A DNA stretch of 64,000 nucleotides, taken from contig OX578149.1 of the NCBI GenBank assembly GCA_951213105.1, positions 2,128,501 through 2,192,500 on the forward strand, written 5' to 3'. The stretch comes from Amaurobius ferox (taxonomy: Eukaryota > Arthropoda > Arachnida > Araneae > Amaurobiidae). Positions 12,301-26,300 of this stretch are shown one piece after another. Under the pieces are notes generated by a model that saw only the letters and a program-made list of their open reading frames with translations, did not search any database and was not told where the DNA came from. The stretch's first letter is position 1; each line of letters begins with the position of its first letter. A program made the position numbers and the translations under genes.

Positions 12301-15300
12301 CCAAACCTGTGGACGGAGGCTCGATCCTATGATTTGTGGCTCTGGTCAGCAGTCGGTTTACATTGCTGAGACATTGTGTCGGTTTCCACCTAGTGTCAAA
12401 AGACATACCCACCTGTTGTGATCCGAGACCGATCTGAGTTCCTCCCGCAGTTGCTGTTTGAGGGCCAAGATGTAGGAGGGGAGTTTGGGTCCCGGGTCCA
12501 TTGTTCCCGAGTCTAGGAGATAGGAGGCAGAGGTGGACGATGGAATGACGTCACGGTACAGGGAGAGGCTGTGCGGGGCGCTCAGGTCACGGCGCCCGAG
12601 GAGACTAGTCTGCGAAAGAGAAAAAGCAATCATTCACTAAGACATAAAAGTAACAGTTTCTTATTATTTCTATCTTTCCAGCAGAAAAAAACAAATTGGA
12701 ATATAGCTTTTTTATGCTGCACGTTTGGGTATGTACGCAATCATTCTATATTTTGAGACAAATCACGGCACTCGCTAGATTCGGTGTGAGGCCGCATCTT
12801 CAAGGGCATGTCTATGCACGAGCCGTCAGTCTCAAACCATGCAGGTCAAACAAGGAGGCATTCTTGTTTCTGGATACGCTTGGTTGGAAATCGCTTACTA
12901 GCACGATGGGCCTATAGTGCTGCTAGAAAGCGATTGTTCCGGCTGATGTCAGGGTTGTAAAAGATGAAGAAGGAGATCGTAGGATAGGATGTACAGCACA
13001 TCGCGAAGTGACTCTCTTGGGTTGATGCAGACAGTGATTTCTTTATCTGACGTTATATTATATCTAACGTATCTAGCTTTGGTCGTATAATTATGCAAAT
13101 TGCGAGACAAACGCAGCTGGCTGATGTATGCCAATGATCTGAAATACAAGTAGATCACGTAGATCAGTACCACAACTGCATTATTTATTTTTGGTTAGAT
13201 AACTCATTTTCATAAAATTCACTCATACTTTTAACCATGACTTTCCACTTGTCCTGAGTCCTATTCTTATTCCTATTTTTGAAATATTACTATTAAAACT
13301 TTTCCGTTCACTCTCACTCTAATGTTCATTCCGGTTTCTATACGCATTGACGGTTGGATGTAGTGCGTTGTGTGTTCTGCCGGAAAGCACTTCCTCTAAC
13401 ACGTGGTCAAAGCACATGTAAATTTCAATTTCTGTTTTTTAATTCTTTTCGATTTTGTTATTTTTCCTTCCAATAGCCAGTAGACAGTTCCAATGGAGTT
13501 TATAGTTATATACTATTGTCATTGTCAGAAACTGGCTATTCTTTCGGTTTTAATTAAAATTGCATGGCTGTTCTGATGAATGTGTGCAATTCCGAATTAA
13601 CCACCATTTTTTATGTTGTATGCTTACAGTCTAATGGCATGGTCGTATAACCATTGATTAGTTTCAGCTTATTATTCTCCTTGTCTTGATCTTTTTATCT
13701 TGAGCTAATTGTTGTTGCTTTTCCTCTTTTTTGCCATCTTTCCTCTTTCATATTTATATATATATATATATTTTTTTTATATATAATTATATATTTATTA
13801 ATGATTATTTATACATTTATACTCATTTCCTTTTCGATTGCATTTTGTCATTCTATTAATTATTCCCCTCACCCCCTTTTATTATTATAATGATAAGTAA
13901 CCTACTATTTTTATCCTATTTGTCTTGGTCTCTAGTTACTTGGATTAACACTTATTTGTAACGGATGTGCTAGAGATGGGTTTATTGGACTACTACTTTC
14001 ATGAAATAAACGTCTCAGTTATCCAACATGTAGCTAGATACCCTGCTTCGCTTTAGTTTCAAGTCACGAGAGGCAGGCTCGTTTATTTTGTAAGTACACC
14101 GAAAATTTTAAACATTTCTGTTACAAAATATGCTAATGAGCGTTATTATACTATTGAAATGGAGGCGCATTAGAAGTGAATTATATCCGAAACTATAACG
14201 TCTCGGAACCCCTGGAACACACTTTCAAAAGGGTTATTGTGACGCCCTAGGCCTTCCTCCTTTTCCAGACCCTACGGGATAAACGATTTGTTACGCCGTC
14301 TGCTAGAAGCGGGTTCCATTTGCAGATCTCACTAACGTCTCGTATAAATCAGTGGGCTATTTTGGGTGTGAAGCTGGAACTTGGATCTCAGAGCCCCTCC
14401 TATGCACTCGAGGAGTCAAAATGCAATGCCAATACTAAGGCTAGAAAGCCAATATTTTGCGTTTGCAAAAAATATATCTCAAGGTTGCGTTCCAGATGCT
14501 GCTGTGCTCGCGGTATGCGTGCAGATAGCCTCAATCACTTTAAAAGGGTTGCTTACGGAGAGTCCAACCGATGAGGGGATGGAGTCTAGGATTGAGGTGG
14601 TGGTGGTGGTTGTGGTCGAGGTGGTGGTCGTAGTACCCAAGATTCCTGCCAGATCTCTTGCTGCCAGCAGCCTCAGGTAGGTGTCCGTGGAGGAGGAAGT
14701 GAGACCCAAAGTGTCCAGGATGGAGCTGGTCGTGGCCAGGGCTTTCGTGAGCGACATACCGTCGTCTAGGGAGGTCGTCCTACATGAAGAGGAAAAATGA
14801 AAATAGAATTGCCATTTTCGCTTGTAATTATTATTTTATAGCAGTTTTATACTAAATGTAAAATACTGTTGTTTGCACTAAAACTGCAAGAAAAAAAATA
14901 TTTCGTTCTATAATGAATGTCCATAAGGTACAGTATTAAAGAAATGAAAGATCCACATTCTTTTCATCCGCTCAGTTATATTTGAAGCGCATTGTTTGTA
15001 TCTTAAAGACTTGCATTAAAGACCGCTTTGAAATAACTCATTTTATGTATGTGTGTGTGTGAAATTGGGATATGGGCTTCTGCTACTCAGTCCGTCCATC
15101 TCACCCCAGTGTTTAGAGTCTAGGAACTATTTGGAGGGGCGGGAGAAACATGTTGAAAAATTTGGATGCTTACATTTGAAGAATATATTCCGTATATATT
15201 GAATAGAGTGATAGACAGAACAAGAACAATTTAGAAAACAAATAATAATAGTACAATTTAAAGTCAAACCAAATTATATAGTCAAAATGAATTATAAGTA

Positions 15301-17240
15301 AGGAAGATAGAAGTGAAAAAAGTTACAGTATACAGAAATCAAGGTTGTTAACCCAATACATATAATTTAAGGAAACACAATTCCATTGATCAAGAGATCA
15401 CAAGAGCCCACTTAGAATGCCTCTCATAAAAAAGTGTCTTACAAACAAGTCACAGGAGAGTCTTTCGCTTAAACAAGTGTTTAAGACTGTTTTGGACCTT
15501 ACAGAGGACATCTAAATTTTGTACATTACTTTTATTGTTCCTCTCTGAAATTTTTTTAAAGACTCCTTAGTGCATTATAGCTCATTCGACGTTTTCTTGT
15601 ATCGTATGTAATTCTAAATTTTATCATAAGGTTAGAAATATATATATATATATATATACTAGCCGCCTTTGGCGACCAGCCTGTTCGCTACCCTTGAAAA
15701 TTTTGACCGTGGCAAACTCGCTGGTGCGACCTACCAGAAAGGTGTAAGGTAACTACTTGAACGGCCAGGAAGTACCACCCAATTTAGACCGGAACCCAGT
15801 GGAGGAGGCATCCACAAGGACCGTACCCTCCTTCCCTTACCACCAACCTCTCGGAAGGACTTACGGACCCACATGTTTGCAGAGTTTTTGATATGTGCAG
15901 CGCCATCGTACTCTGCGTAAACATGGCGGCAGTTTTGGCTGTGGCGGGAATCGAACCCGGGCCTACAGAGTGCAACTTCCGCTCGATAACCACTGGGCTA
16001 CTCCGCCCTCAGCGACAATCTCCATAACTTTCTTTTTATTCACCCCATTTAGACCTAGACCCAGTGGGAGATGCATCCACAGGGAACGTACCTTCCTTCC
16101 CCTACCAACAACCTCTCTGAAGGACTTACGGACCCACATGTTTAACGTGATCGTACTCCGCGTTAACACGGCGGCAGTTTTGGCAGTGGCGGGAATCGAA
16201 CTCGGGCCTACCGAGTGCAGTTCCAGCGCGCTAATTAAAATTTTATAATGACCATATGCTAAGCTCTTAATTCCATCATCCTCATTCCATCTCTCCATCA
16301 TTTAAAATATCCATAAAATTAAAATATCCATTTAAAATATCCATAAATTAAAATATCCATTTAAAATATCTATAAATTAAAATATCCATTTAAATATCCA
16401 TTAAATGGATATTTTAATTAGGAAGGACTTACGGACCCACATGTTTATCGTGAAATTCATCGCCACAATTAAGTTTTTACAATACAACAATACATTACGC
16501 CACAATAATACATCGCAATCAATACATCGCCACAATTCAATCCACCATAATTCAATTATTTAAATTTTATAATAACCATATGCTAAGCTCTTAATTTCGT
16601 CATTTTCTTGCCTATTGCGTATTCAGAACTGTGACGTCACCTCCACCTTTCCTCCTGCTGGGCAAAAAACTTCTGCGGGGAAAACGTGGGTGAAGGACTT
16701 CATTAGCGGTTCGCCGAGAAATTCAAAATCCTTAGTTCATTGAAATCGCGATCCTGTGGATATTGATAATTATTTCTTGACCAGATTGGGTTTGTAAGAA
16801 TGCCTGATGTTTCGGCTTTCTAAAAATGTAAATTATGAGTCGAAATTATGAGTACTTTTTACTATGCGAAAATTTAAAAACCAAAGTTCCTTTTTTTGAG
16901 CCAAAAGTGACTTTTGTTTTAAAATCTTTAAAAAATATTAGAAATCAAAGTTGAGATTTGAAATTGATATATTTTTACTCGCAACTGTCTGCTCTTTCCG
17001 GTGGTATGATTTGTATTTTTTTTCTACGACGTCTGGATCGTGGAGAAAGAAGGGCAAAAAACGGTCGAAATCGCATAAAACATTAAATAACAAAAAAAAT
17101 TATTAAAATTTTAAACATCTGTTTTCACGTGTCACCTCCCCCTCCCCGGCGATTCCGATTGCTAAATTTCGCAGCTCTCCGACGCGCGGTCGCGAAACGT
17201 ATAGTGTATAAGACACACAGACATTGCATTTTATTATTTA

Positions 17241-17283
<43 letters not shown>

Positions 17284-17314
17284 AATATATATGTATATAT
17301 ATATAATATGCATA

Positions 17315-17352
<38 letters not shown>

Positions 17353-20300
17353 AGAAATAAAATAAACTAATGCATCACAGAAAGAAGAAACCAATGATGC
17401 TTAATAACTGAATTTTATTTTGATCTAGTGCACCTGTTTGAGTTGTAACAACCCGATTGTTTACATCCTAACAGAGTTGGATTATTTCACAACACTTCCT
17501 ACACAGGCTAAAATGTACATTCTTTTCACATAAACACTAGATGTTATTATGCGAGAATAGTCCTAACATTTCACGCAGTTTATCAAATCGAACATGAGGC
17601 AATAGTTTTGACAAAATGTTTGCGATTTGATTTTCTCTTGGGACATACTTAATATTCAATTTACCTGAAGAGAACTTTTCTCGCACAATGTGATAATGCG
17701 TGTGATAACAACGTGTTTAGAACTTTTGTGATACTCAGGATTCTTCGTTAGCTTCACAGCGATAGCAATATCTACAAGAAGCAAAGGATTCTTTACAGCC
17801 TGGATTGCAGCGACATAATTCACCTCTGTAGTGGATAAAACAACACTTCGCTGCTTCTAGCTCATCCAGGTTGCTCCTGAAAATTTGCAGATCACTTCTG
17901 TTTCTTATCGTCTTGTTTTTGTATCACCTGCAAAGCCAGCATCACTATATGCTTTTAACTCCTTTGGATTGCACTTTGCTTGATATAACAGACCAAATTG
18001 CATAGTATCTTTAAGATATTTAAGAATTCTCTTTACAGCATACCAGTTTGAAGTTTTGAAATTTTCTAGATTCTCCGAAACAACGCTGTCTGCGTAAGCA
18101 AGGTATTGCAATAGCTAAATACATATATGTGAGACTACTAACAGCCTGGGGAAAAATAATTTCTTTCCCTATCAATGCATTTTCCTCATCACTACAAACA
18201 TAACTTTTGTCACATGGTGTCGACACTGCATTGGCGCAATCCATGTTGAACTTTGAAAGAATCTCCTTTTAGTAGGCATAAAAATTAAAAAAACACTCGA
18301 TCTTGTAACCTGCATTACCAAAGAGGAGCCTGTAGGAAATCGTTCTTTCTTCCCTCCAGTCATACATCGAAGCTCCCTGCTTTAGGCACAGTCAGGTATG
18401 TTCTCAGGTGCGCTCTAGGTGCTCAGAGCGTGAATACGACGTTTATTTAAGAAAGTCTGTGCTCAGGACTAGTAGTGGCTTTTTGCAAGTTATCTTTCAA
18501 TAGAACGTATGTCGAAAAGGTATTTTCCATGAATAACTTGATATCGGATTACTACGTTACCACAACCAACACTCCTGGCTGACCCATTCACAAATGTAAA
18601 GTACCCGGAGACGCGAGTCACTTTTTTTTCACTTTGGGAGTGTCATTTCGTACGAGCCGAAAGTAAATCGGATGATTTTCCTTTAGCAATCTCGTTACTG
18701 TGTAGAGACTGTGTTCAAGAGAAGTAGTTCTCACCTCTGCGGCATCCTCCGGGTGTCCCAGGCTCCCCTATCAGCCGAGGTGGAGAGGGGCATCGACAAC
18801 GTCCGGTTTCGGTCCTTAGTCCTTCGCAGGGGGACCGTAGTCGGCTCCTGGTCGAGAGGCACGGGAGGAAGGCGGCGCCGGACCTTCTTGCCGCCGTCCC
18901 CGTCCAGCAATTCCTGATCCTGCGAGAGACTCGGAGATAATTAAGATGTAACATTATAATCAGATAGAATCAGAGATAGCATTTTCCCTGCTGACAAAAA
19001 TTTCGATTTTATTATCTATATACGAATAGAATGGGTTATAATAGTTTCGAACAAAAATTTTTTACATATTATGCAATTACGCATTCTTATTTCCTGCTAT
19101 CAAATTTATCAAAAGCAAAAACAATTTTTACAGGTTTTAAACCCGTCGTCGTCGCGATGAAATTTTCAGTCCAGGTTACTTGGATATGTTGATACTTGCT
19201 CTGGATGACGCGTTTGGCGAAAAATTGGCAACCGCGACATTTGGAGCGGAATCCGGAAATGAATATTTTTAATGAATTAAAAATTTTAATGAGATAAAAT
19301 TTTCTATAGAAACTGTTTAAGAGTAGCCGTGACAGTTGGTTCAGTTCTTTTTTCTGAGCGATATTCGATGGGCGAAAGTTTAGTGTTTAAAGTTTAGAGT
19401 TTTTAAATTTTCATGCTTCCTAAACTCACTGAACATTTTCTCACAACCGAAGTCCATCAATACGAATAAGAAAGAGAATACATTTCAATAGCAGCCTATT
19501 TATTTTAAACACTATCAGAAAGATACAGGTTCTCCACGATCTCACAGATAGATAAGATATTATGAAAATAATCATTTCGCTGTACTGAAATTAATGTGAT
19601 CCCAAATGGAAGTTCAATTTACGGCTTTTATACCGAAAAGGGTTCCCTTTCCTCGTCGATATTCTATTTTCCAAGTCATTCAGAGATTTGCTGGAGGCGT
19701 CGTGTTTTCACGACACGACCAGCTCTACGCCTGAAAGCTGACCCAACATATTGATATACGAACGCTGTGAACCACGAGGTCCGGTCGGTCCACCACCCTT
19801 TGATCGAATCGTTTTCGAACATTCACATGGTTTTCAGTAACAGGCGATGAAAACAAACTCCCGTACGGATCGAAGGACTCATTCCTACACGAAACCTGCA
19901 GGCTTGAGAGAAGACGGCAGCAGAAGTAGTAGTAATAGCAGTGGTAGACGACTCGAGACATCCTAAATATCCACTTAAATGTGAATGTCGGTTCTCTAAG
20001 CTCACGAAATCTTGTGGGTTGGACATCAGAAAGTGTCAAACCCGGGTTTCATTCATCTTCTGAAGCAAAAGCACACTGATGTCCGTATTTAGCTTATATG
20101 TTCCGAATGTAGTTTAACGTTTTTCTCTTTGGGAGGACTCATAGTGGGAATTGCTTTCATTTCGAAACCAGGGCAACACCCAAAGAAATGAAAATCCGAC
20201 AAATAGTCTTCAATACATGCATCGGACGAGCAGGGGTCAAAAATGGATTTCTGCTCATAGAACTTTTTAAGGGAGCTGCGAGAAGCGCGAGGGCAATTAA

Positions 20301-23300
20301 TACGTACAACATCGACTCGCCTGATGTCCACCTCTGGGACACGGATCCTGCAGGCGCCCATGTTTCGTGCGCTGACAATGGATTGAAAGTGCGATTTCGC
20401 GTTTAAAACTGCGTTGCGATTCCACACCGAGATACGCACCACACATGATAAGCCTTAGGGTTGGTCGTGTGGTCTGGCTCTTCGGCACCCCACATGACGG
20501 CGCTCAATGAAATGTTTCATGGCCGTTTTACGTAGCTAGAATAACTCGGGCTACGAGGGGGTCGTACCTTCCAGAGTCTATACACCTCCATCCTATTTAG
20601 AAACGTCAAGCTTTAGTTCATAAAACACGCTCTTCATTTAAAAGAAAATATGAATGGAAGTTTTTAAAATGAACCTTAATATTCGCGCAAAATCTTTCCG
20701 AATCTGTTTGCATTCAATCCAACGCTGCAGTTAAAAATGGGACGACGGAAGCCCTAGTCAGATTGCGAAACATTTACGGCAAAAGAAATATTTTTGAAAC
20801 TCACTTCGCGTTAACTCCTAAATGCATTACACGCGGCGCTCCAAGAAAAGCCGTTTCGGCCATTTGCGTCGGAGGAAGAAGCCTCCGCAAGATGATGGAC
20901 GCGGAGAAAGGTAAACAGAGATCTGGGGCCGGGAACGGAAGGTCATTTGGGTAAAGGATGGATAGTCTCTCCGAAAAAATGACTCTCGTGGTTAAGTGAG
21001 GGGTCCATCGGAGCCAACCGTTTAAAAGAGGGAAAGGACACATCTGACGATCGACAAAAACAGCCGGAATGCGGCGGAGATGGAACCAACCAGGCATGGA
21101 TGCGTTGAACTTTTATTGGCTATCGTCTTCCGGATCGGATTTTCGTTTTTGGCTAGATTATTCGCATAAGGGATAAAAATAGGATTTGACCAGCATATAG
21201 AACACACTCGCTGATATTTTACTATGAAATTATTTTTTTTTTTTAGTTTTACTTATATTTATAACATCTTTATTACGCCACTATGAGCCTTTTTCAAAGA
21301 CGGCCACTCAAAAATGATATAAAGAAGGGCTCTTTGCGTAAGCAAGTCGAGTCTTTCATTTTTAAAAGAAAAGCTGTTCTATTTCCCACCCAAATCTAAT
21401 CCACCCTAATAGACGTCCCTGTCAAATCGGATAGAAACACACAGTCAGACATTGTCAGCCGAACCCACACAAAGAGAGGCATCCCACTTTATCGGTGGAT
21501 GTGTCAATCCATCCATAAGATGGGATGAGCCCGCCTTACTCCATTTCACAGAAATCCATAACATTTCTAATCTATCTTGAAGGATCTCGGCCATTTCATC
21601 CGATGAACTCACTAGGCTCGAGAGATCGTGTGAAATAGTTCAATATCTCGAGAGCGTCTCGTGATCGCTCTTGAACGAGGACATTCCTTTTCCGAGTTGA
21701 AAGTATTTTCATTGAGTAGTAGATTCTTTTTATTTGAAGCGTGAAACGTACGTCATTTCTGTAATGAATCCTCTCTTTCGAAAAACATATGTCTCGAATC
21801 GCAGAGAATATTTTATACAAATTGCTCCATTGATTATCGTTTCCACTCACTCGGACGGATTCGTATTCGAGTCAACGTGTAGATCCCATTCGGTCCGTAT
21901 TTTTGATCTATCCCCATATTTTATCTTTAAATGGTTTCGTTTTTGGTGAGGAATATACAATAGAAAGAAACTTTAAATTCACAATCATGTGCAAATCCCT
22001 ACGGTATTCTAAATGACATTGTTATTCAAAACATTTTATTGGATGACACTCAAAAGGAGTCGAAGAATCTCTCTTCTCGCTATACAAAATTATTTTCACA
22101 GGGAGTTACGAAGAATAAAACATCTATTTGCGAAAAATATGAAATTCAATCCATATATACCGAAATGAAAGCGCTAAAATGGTATTGGAAGAGAGACCCG
22201 TAAATTAGAATATATATATCCATGTATTAGAAGATAAAACAAATGACGTAAAAAGTTGAAAATATCGAGAATCCCTTAATACTCGTACTTAAATTCGAAA
22301 GACGTCCCCTTAATATAATCCAATCAAAAGTTCAATTTCGATCCAATTTATTTTGTATAATACATTTTTTTTTATTATTATTTAAATTGGGAAAGATTTA
22401 ATAAAACTCGTAATTAATTCCGTTGGCAATATGATACACTTTTCTTCTAATAAATGGGCGTAAAAAATAGCGTCTGCATAATGCTATCGTTATTGCACGT
22501 TTTCTATTAGTATCTCGACGATCCCCCCCCCCCCCCCCGATCCAAGAAACTCGAAACTTGGGCTCCATTTTAAGTGGGGCTGTTCCAAAGCTGCCCACAC
22601 ATGAAATTCGGCGCAATCGCGTGATCATGAGACAAACACACCCATAGACAGACTTTCAATTATCTTTATATAAAATACCGTCATTCAAAAACGTTTGAAG
22701 GCCGCATTCTAAAAGAAAGTTTAAACCACTAGAAAGAGAAAGAGAGCGAGCGGCCCAACAGCGATCCGAGTCGAGTGAGGGAAATTAAAAGCTGTCTACA
22801 TGGAGCGGGAACGAAAGGAACGCGATGGGAAAGCAGAGAAACAAAACAGAGGGATGACCTATCTGGCTTTCCAAAGACGTCTGCAGAGTACATGAATTGT
22901 AAAGCACAAGGGCCGTCTCTATGACAACTGGCTCCCGAAGGACGGGATCAAGTGTTTCGAGTGGACTGCCAATTTTTCGAGAAAGCATTCATCCGAGGCG
23001 TCGAATGGGGGAAAAATCCTTCTTCATTCATATACAAAATATATTGAATCGTGAGCGTGCAAATGCGCATCCTTTGCAGAGTAAGTTTTCAATTTTGCTT
23101 TAAATGGATGCTTGCACGAAATCGAACTCGATCCGTTTTTGAAAACCACGGACACGAGTAGTCTTTTCATAGAAAGTCACACGTCCTTTTCATAGAAAGG
23201 GCGAGTCACCAACAGCCCTGTTTAGAGTCGCTGAAACTAACTCTAATGAGCCATTAAAGTACGCAATAATGGAAAATTAATGACCCAATGCAATAACGTT

Positions 23301-26300
23301 CCGCCATTTTCAATACATTTTGAACAACCCAATTCCATACGCTTCCGTTTGGATCCAATGAGCCTCAAGGAATGGAAACGCGAATTAGATCGAGAAGCAT
23401 TCGACAGGAACCATGTAGGTTGAGAAAGGATGCGTTTCATCATCATTTTTATATACAGTTACAGAAAATTGAAGGGACGATCCTATTTCAAGTCTGGATT
23501 CTGTCCCGACTCAGCTCATTAGGAAATATCTGTTTGAAACCAGAGGTTCGTTAGGCTTTCTCTACAATTAATTATTTACTTCAGACATCAGCGCTTGCTT
23601 TTCGGTTCCACGACTCGCAAATTGGACGGCGAAACAGTCCAAGCATGCAAAGGGAAACACTTTCGAAGGCGAACATTTCAGCCCGATACGACTCGAACTA
23701 TCGAGTGCAATAATCATCATCGAAAGATATTTCAATAAAACACGATAAATTATAAACGCAAAGTGAAATTCGAAACGTTTTCAAATCCCCAAGATGCCTT
23801 CCAATGAGAGCGGTCGTTGCCCCGTTTATAGGAAGAGCAAATTCCCCTCGTCACTGGTGGCTAACGTATATCCAGAAGTGGATTCGATGGCGTCTCGAGA
23901 GAATATTTCGCTTCTTTATCGTACGCGATACTGTTAAATTAACTCGTCCTTCAGTTTGTACACGTAAAAGACCCCTTTGTACACGTAAAAGACCCTAACA
24001 GTTACCTTACACCTTTCTGGTAGGTCGGACGGTCTGGGTTTCAACAACAACAACGTAAAAGACCCTTCCCACCTATATTAATATGAAGTGGTGTCTCGAT
24101 TGCTTAAGATGATCCTGAGGTATTCAGGACTGCGTATTCTATATTTCACATTATTCTGCGTATAGATCCAGTTATCATGCATTACGCTGGTTATCGCAGA
24201 GCATGTAACTAAATGCTCCCCTTTAGGGATTATTTGGGGCCTGTCGTTAATGTTTGCAATTCGGACAGGTACATAATCTCTTAAAAGTATCCTTTTCCTT
24301 TATTCAACAGATAGAAAATCTGTTACCGCCATTCCACATGATCCTTCTTGAGCCTTCTCGGATTCCTTTCTTCAAGCACTCCCTAAAAGCAATGAAACAT
24401 CTTCAGTATGTTACACTCTAAGATGTCTCCCGTTTCCTTATCAAATAAAAGAATTTTTTCATTGGATGTCCGTAATTCGTTTTTTTTTTGTTTTCAAGTC
24501 CACGTCAAATCCGTTTTTTATTAAAGCTACGCCACTTGTAATGATGGTCACACTTGCACCCGTGTCGTAAAGCATTTGGTATTCGACGTTGTTTATGACT
24601 CATGACGCTTAATGGACCTCTTAAAGGTGTCGTTAATTTGCTTCTGTAACATGTTTTTATGTCCTTCATAGAGAGCAACATCTCAGATTCGGAAGTGATA
24701 TCAGTCACGGTCATGATGACACATCGTCTGCCATCAGTCACACCATGATGTGCCACCAGTCACACACATGATGCAGGAATATAAAAATCTGAATTTTCGC
24801 TCCACGACCATCTCTACTCAAGCTCCTTAACTCATGTAGCCGAATTTCTGATGGACATCCTTTTTCCTCCTGCCTACTCTTCTTTCATCTCGTCTTGAAT
24901 TGATATTATTTGCTTTTTACATTACGGCCTATCTCGCTTTTATTTCTTCTTTAATACGCTATTTTACGGCTATGATATCTACTTTCATCTCTTGTATGGT
25001 TTTAAGCGTTTCTTCCATCTTGTCTTGTCCGACTTTAATATTTTCTGCCATCGCTTCTTGTCCGTATTTCATCTCTTCCTTCATATTTACTTGTCCAGCA
25101 TTCATTGTTTGTTCCATTGCATGTTGGCCATCTTTAATAGATTTAATCACAGCCATAATCTCTTAACTGTTCTGCCTCCATCGCTTTTCTAGTGACTACC
25201 ATATACGCTTGTGAATTTCCAGCATTCTAGCTTTCTAAAATTTATATCAGTCGTTTTCTAATGCAAAATTAAATTAAGAAATGATTATTTATGTAACATT
25301 TTAGAGGATTCTGATCTCTTAATGATTTTTTCAAAATTTTATTCGAAAATAGGGATTTACATAGCATAGGGATTTACATTTGATTGCGTTTAAAATCAAT
25401 AGGATTCCAGTATTTACCGATTCTAATAATCATACCCAATTACGTTCAAAACGCTCCATTCGTTCGTAAATATCGCATCCACAGACAAACACATACAATC
25501 ACACAGACATCACCTTCAAAACGTTCAATTCCAGTTCAGGATTGCTTCCGTCGAAAACTCAAATTCGAATGTTCGACCCCGTCACAATACTTTATACCCG
25601 GGTCGTCCAAACAGCTGCTCATGTCCCAGGACAAGTCAGACGGTCCTTCTACAATACTTTATACATTATACTATGTATGTATGGAAAGTAATAGCCTCAC
25701 CTTCCTGGGTGTCGGACTGATGGCCGATAAGGAGGTGGTGAGTGCCGAGGGGGACAGTCCTGCCATCGTCTGCGAACTCTGGACTCCGAGCAGGGACGCA
25801 GAGGAGGATTCGAAGAGAGAAGATGAGGTGCTTCTGGAGGCCATGATGGGCGAGACGGGCCTCTGGAAGGAGGTACCTACTCCGATGCCCGATGGGGTGC
25901 GGGTGGGGGGTTGGGACTTGCTCCTGGGCGTCTGCGCAGCGAGGGCGACCGCCGCCTGCATTTGATCCATTGTGGGCTGGGGCAGACGCCTGTGAACCTA
26001 CAAGGGAATGGAAAAATGCTGCGTGAGAACTAATTTTTGAAATTTTCATGCATAAGGATATTGAAACATTTTGAACGTTTTGAATGAATGATACGACAAA
26101 GTGATAAAATAATATTTTTTACAATATGACAATGTATAATTTTTAACTCATTAAAAAAAATTATTAACTAAAATTCTAAATTATTAAGTGGAAAAATGTT
26201 TAGTGAACTTGTTTAGCGTTGCAATCCGATAGATAGCTCGTCCAATCTAAAATTTGAATTCATTTCTTCTTCATATAATTCACTTCTAAACAAAACACAA

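Noticed and set aside
15950..16010. Possible tRNA gene on the minus strand (A and B boxes)
   Set aside because: The acceptor arm does not pair and the sequence continues into a repeated body with a second copy nearby, so it is a SINE head.
17125..17394. Open frame across the TA/TG microsatellite
   Set aside because: Its Ile/Tyr/Thr/His repeats are simply the translated microsatellite.
20089..20490. Overlapping open frames on both strands, less AT-rich
   Set aside because: No recognisable protein, no splice sites with a phase fitting the host gene, and no repeat match; left as intron.
25384..25965. Plus-strand open frame of 193 codons
   Set aside because: It runs from a dispersed repeat into the antisense of exon E; no family resemblance and no splice support.
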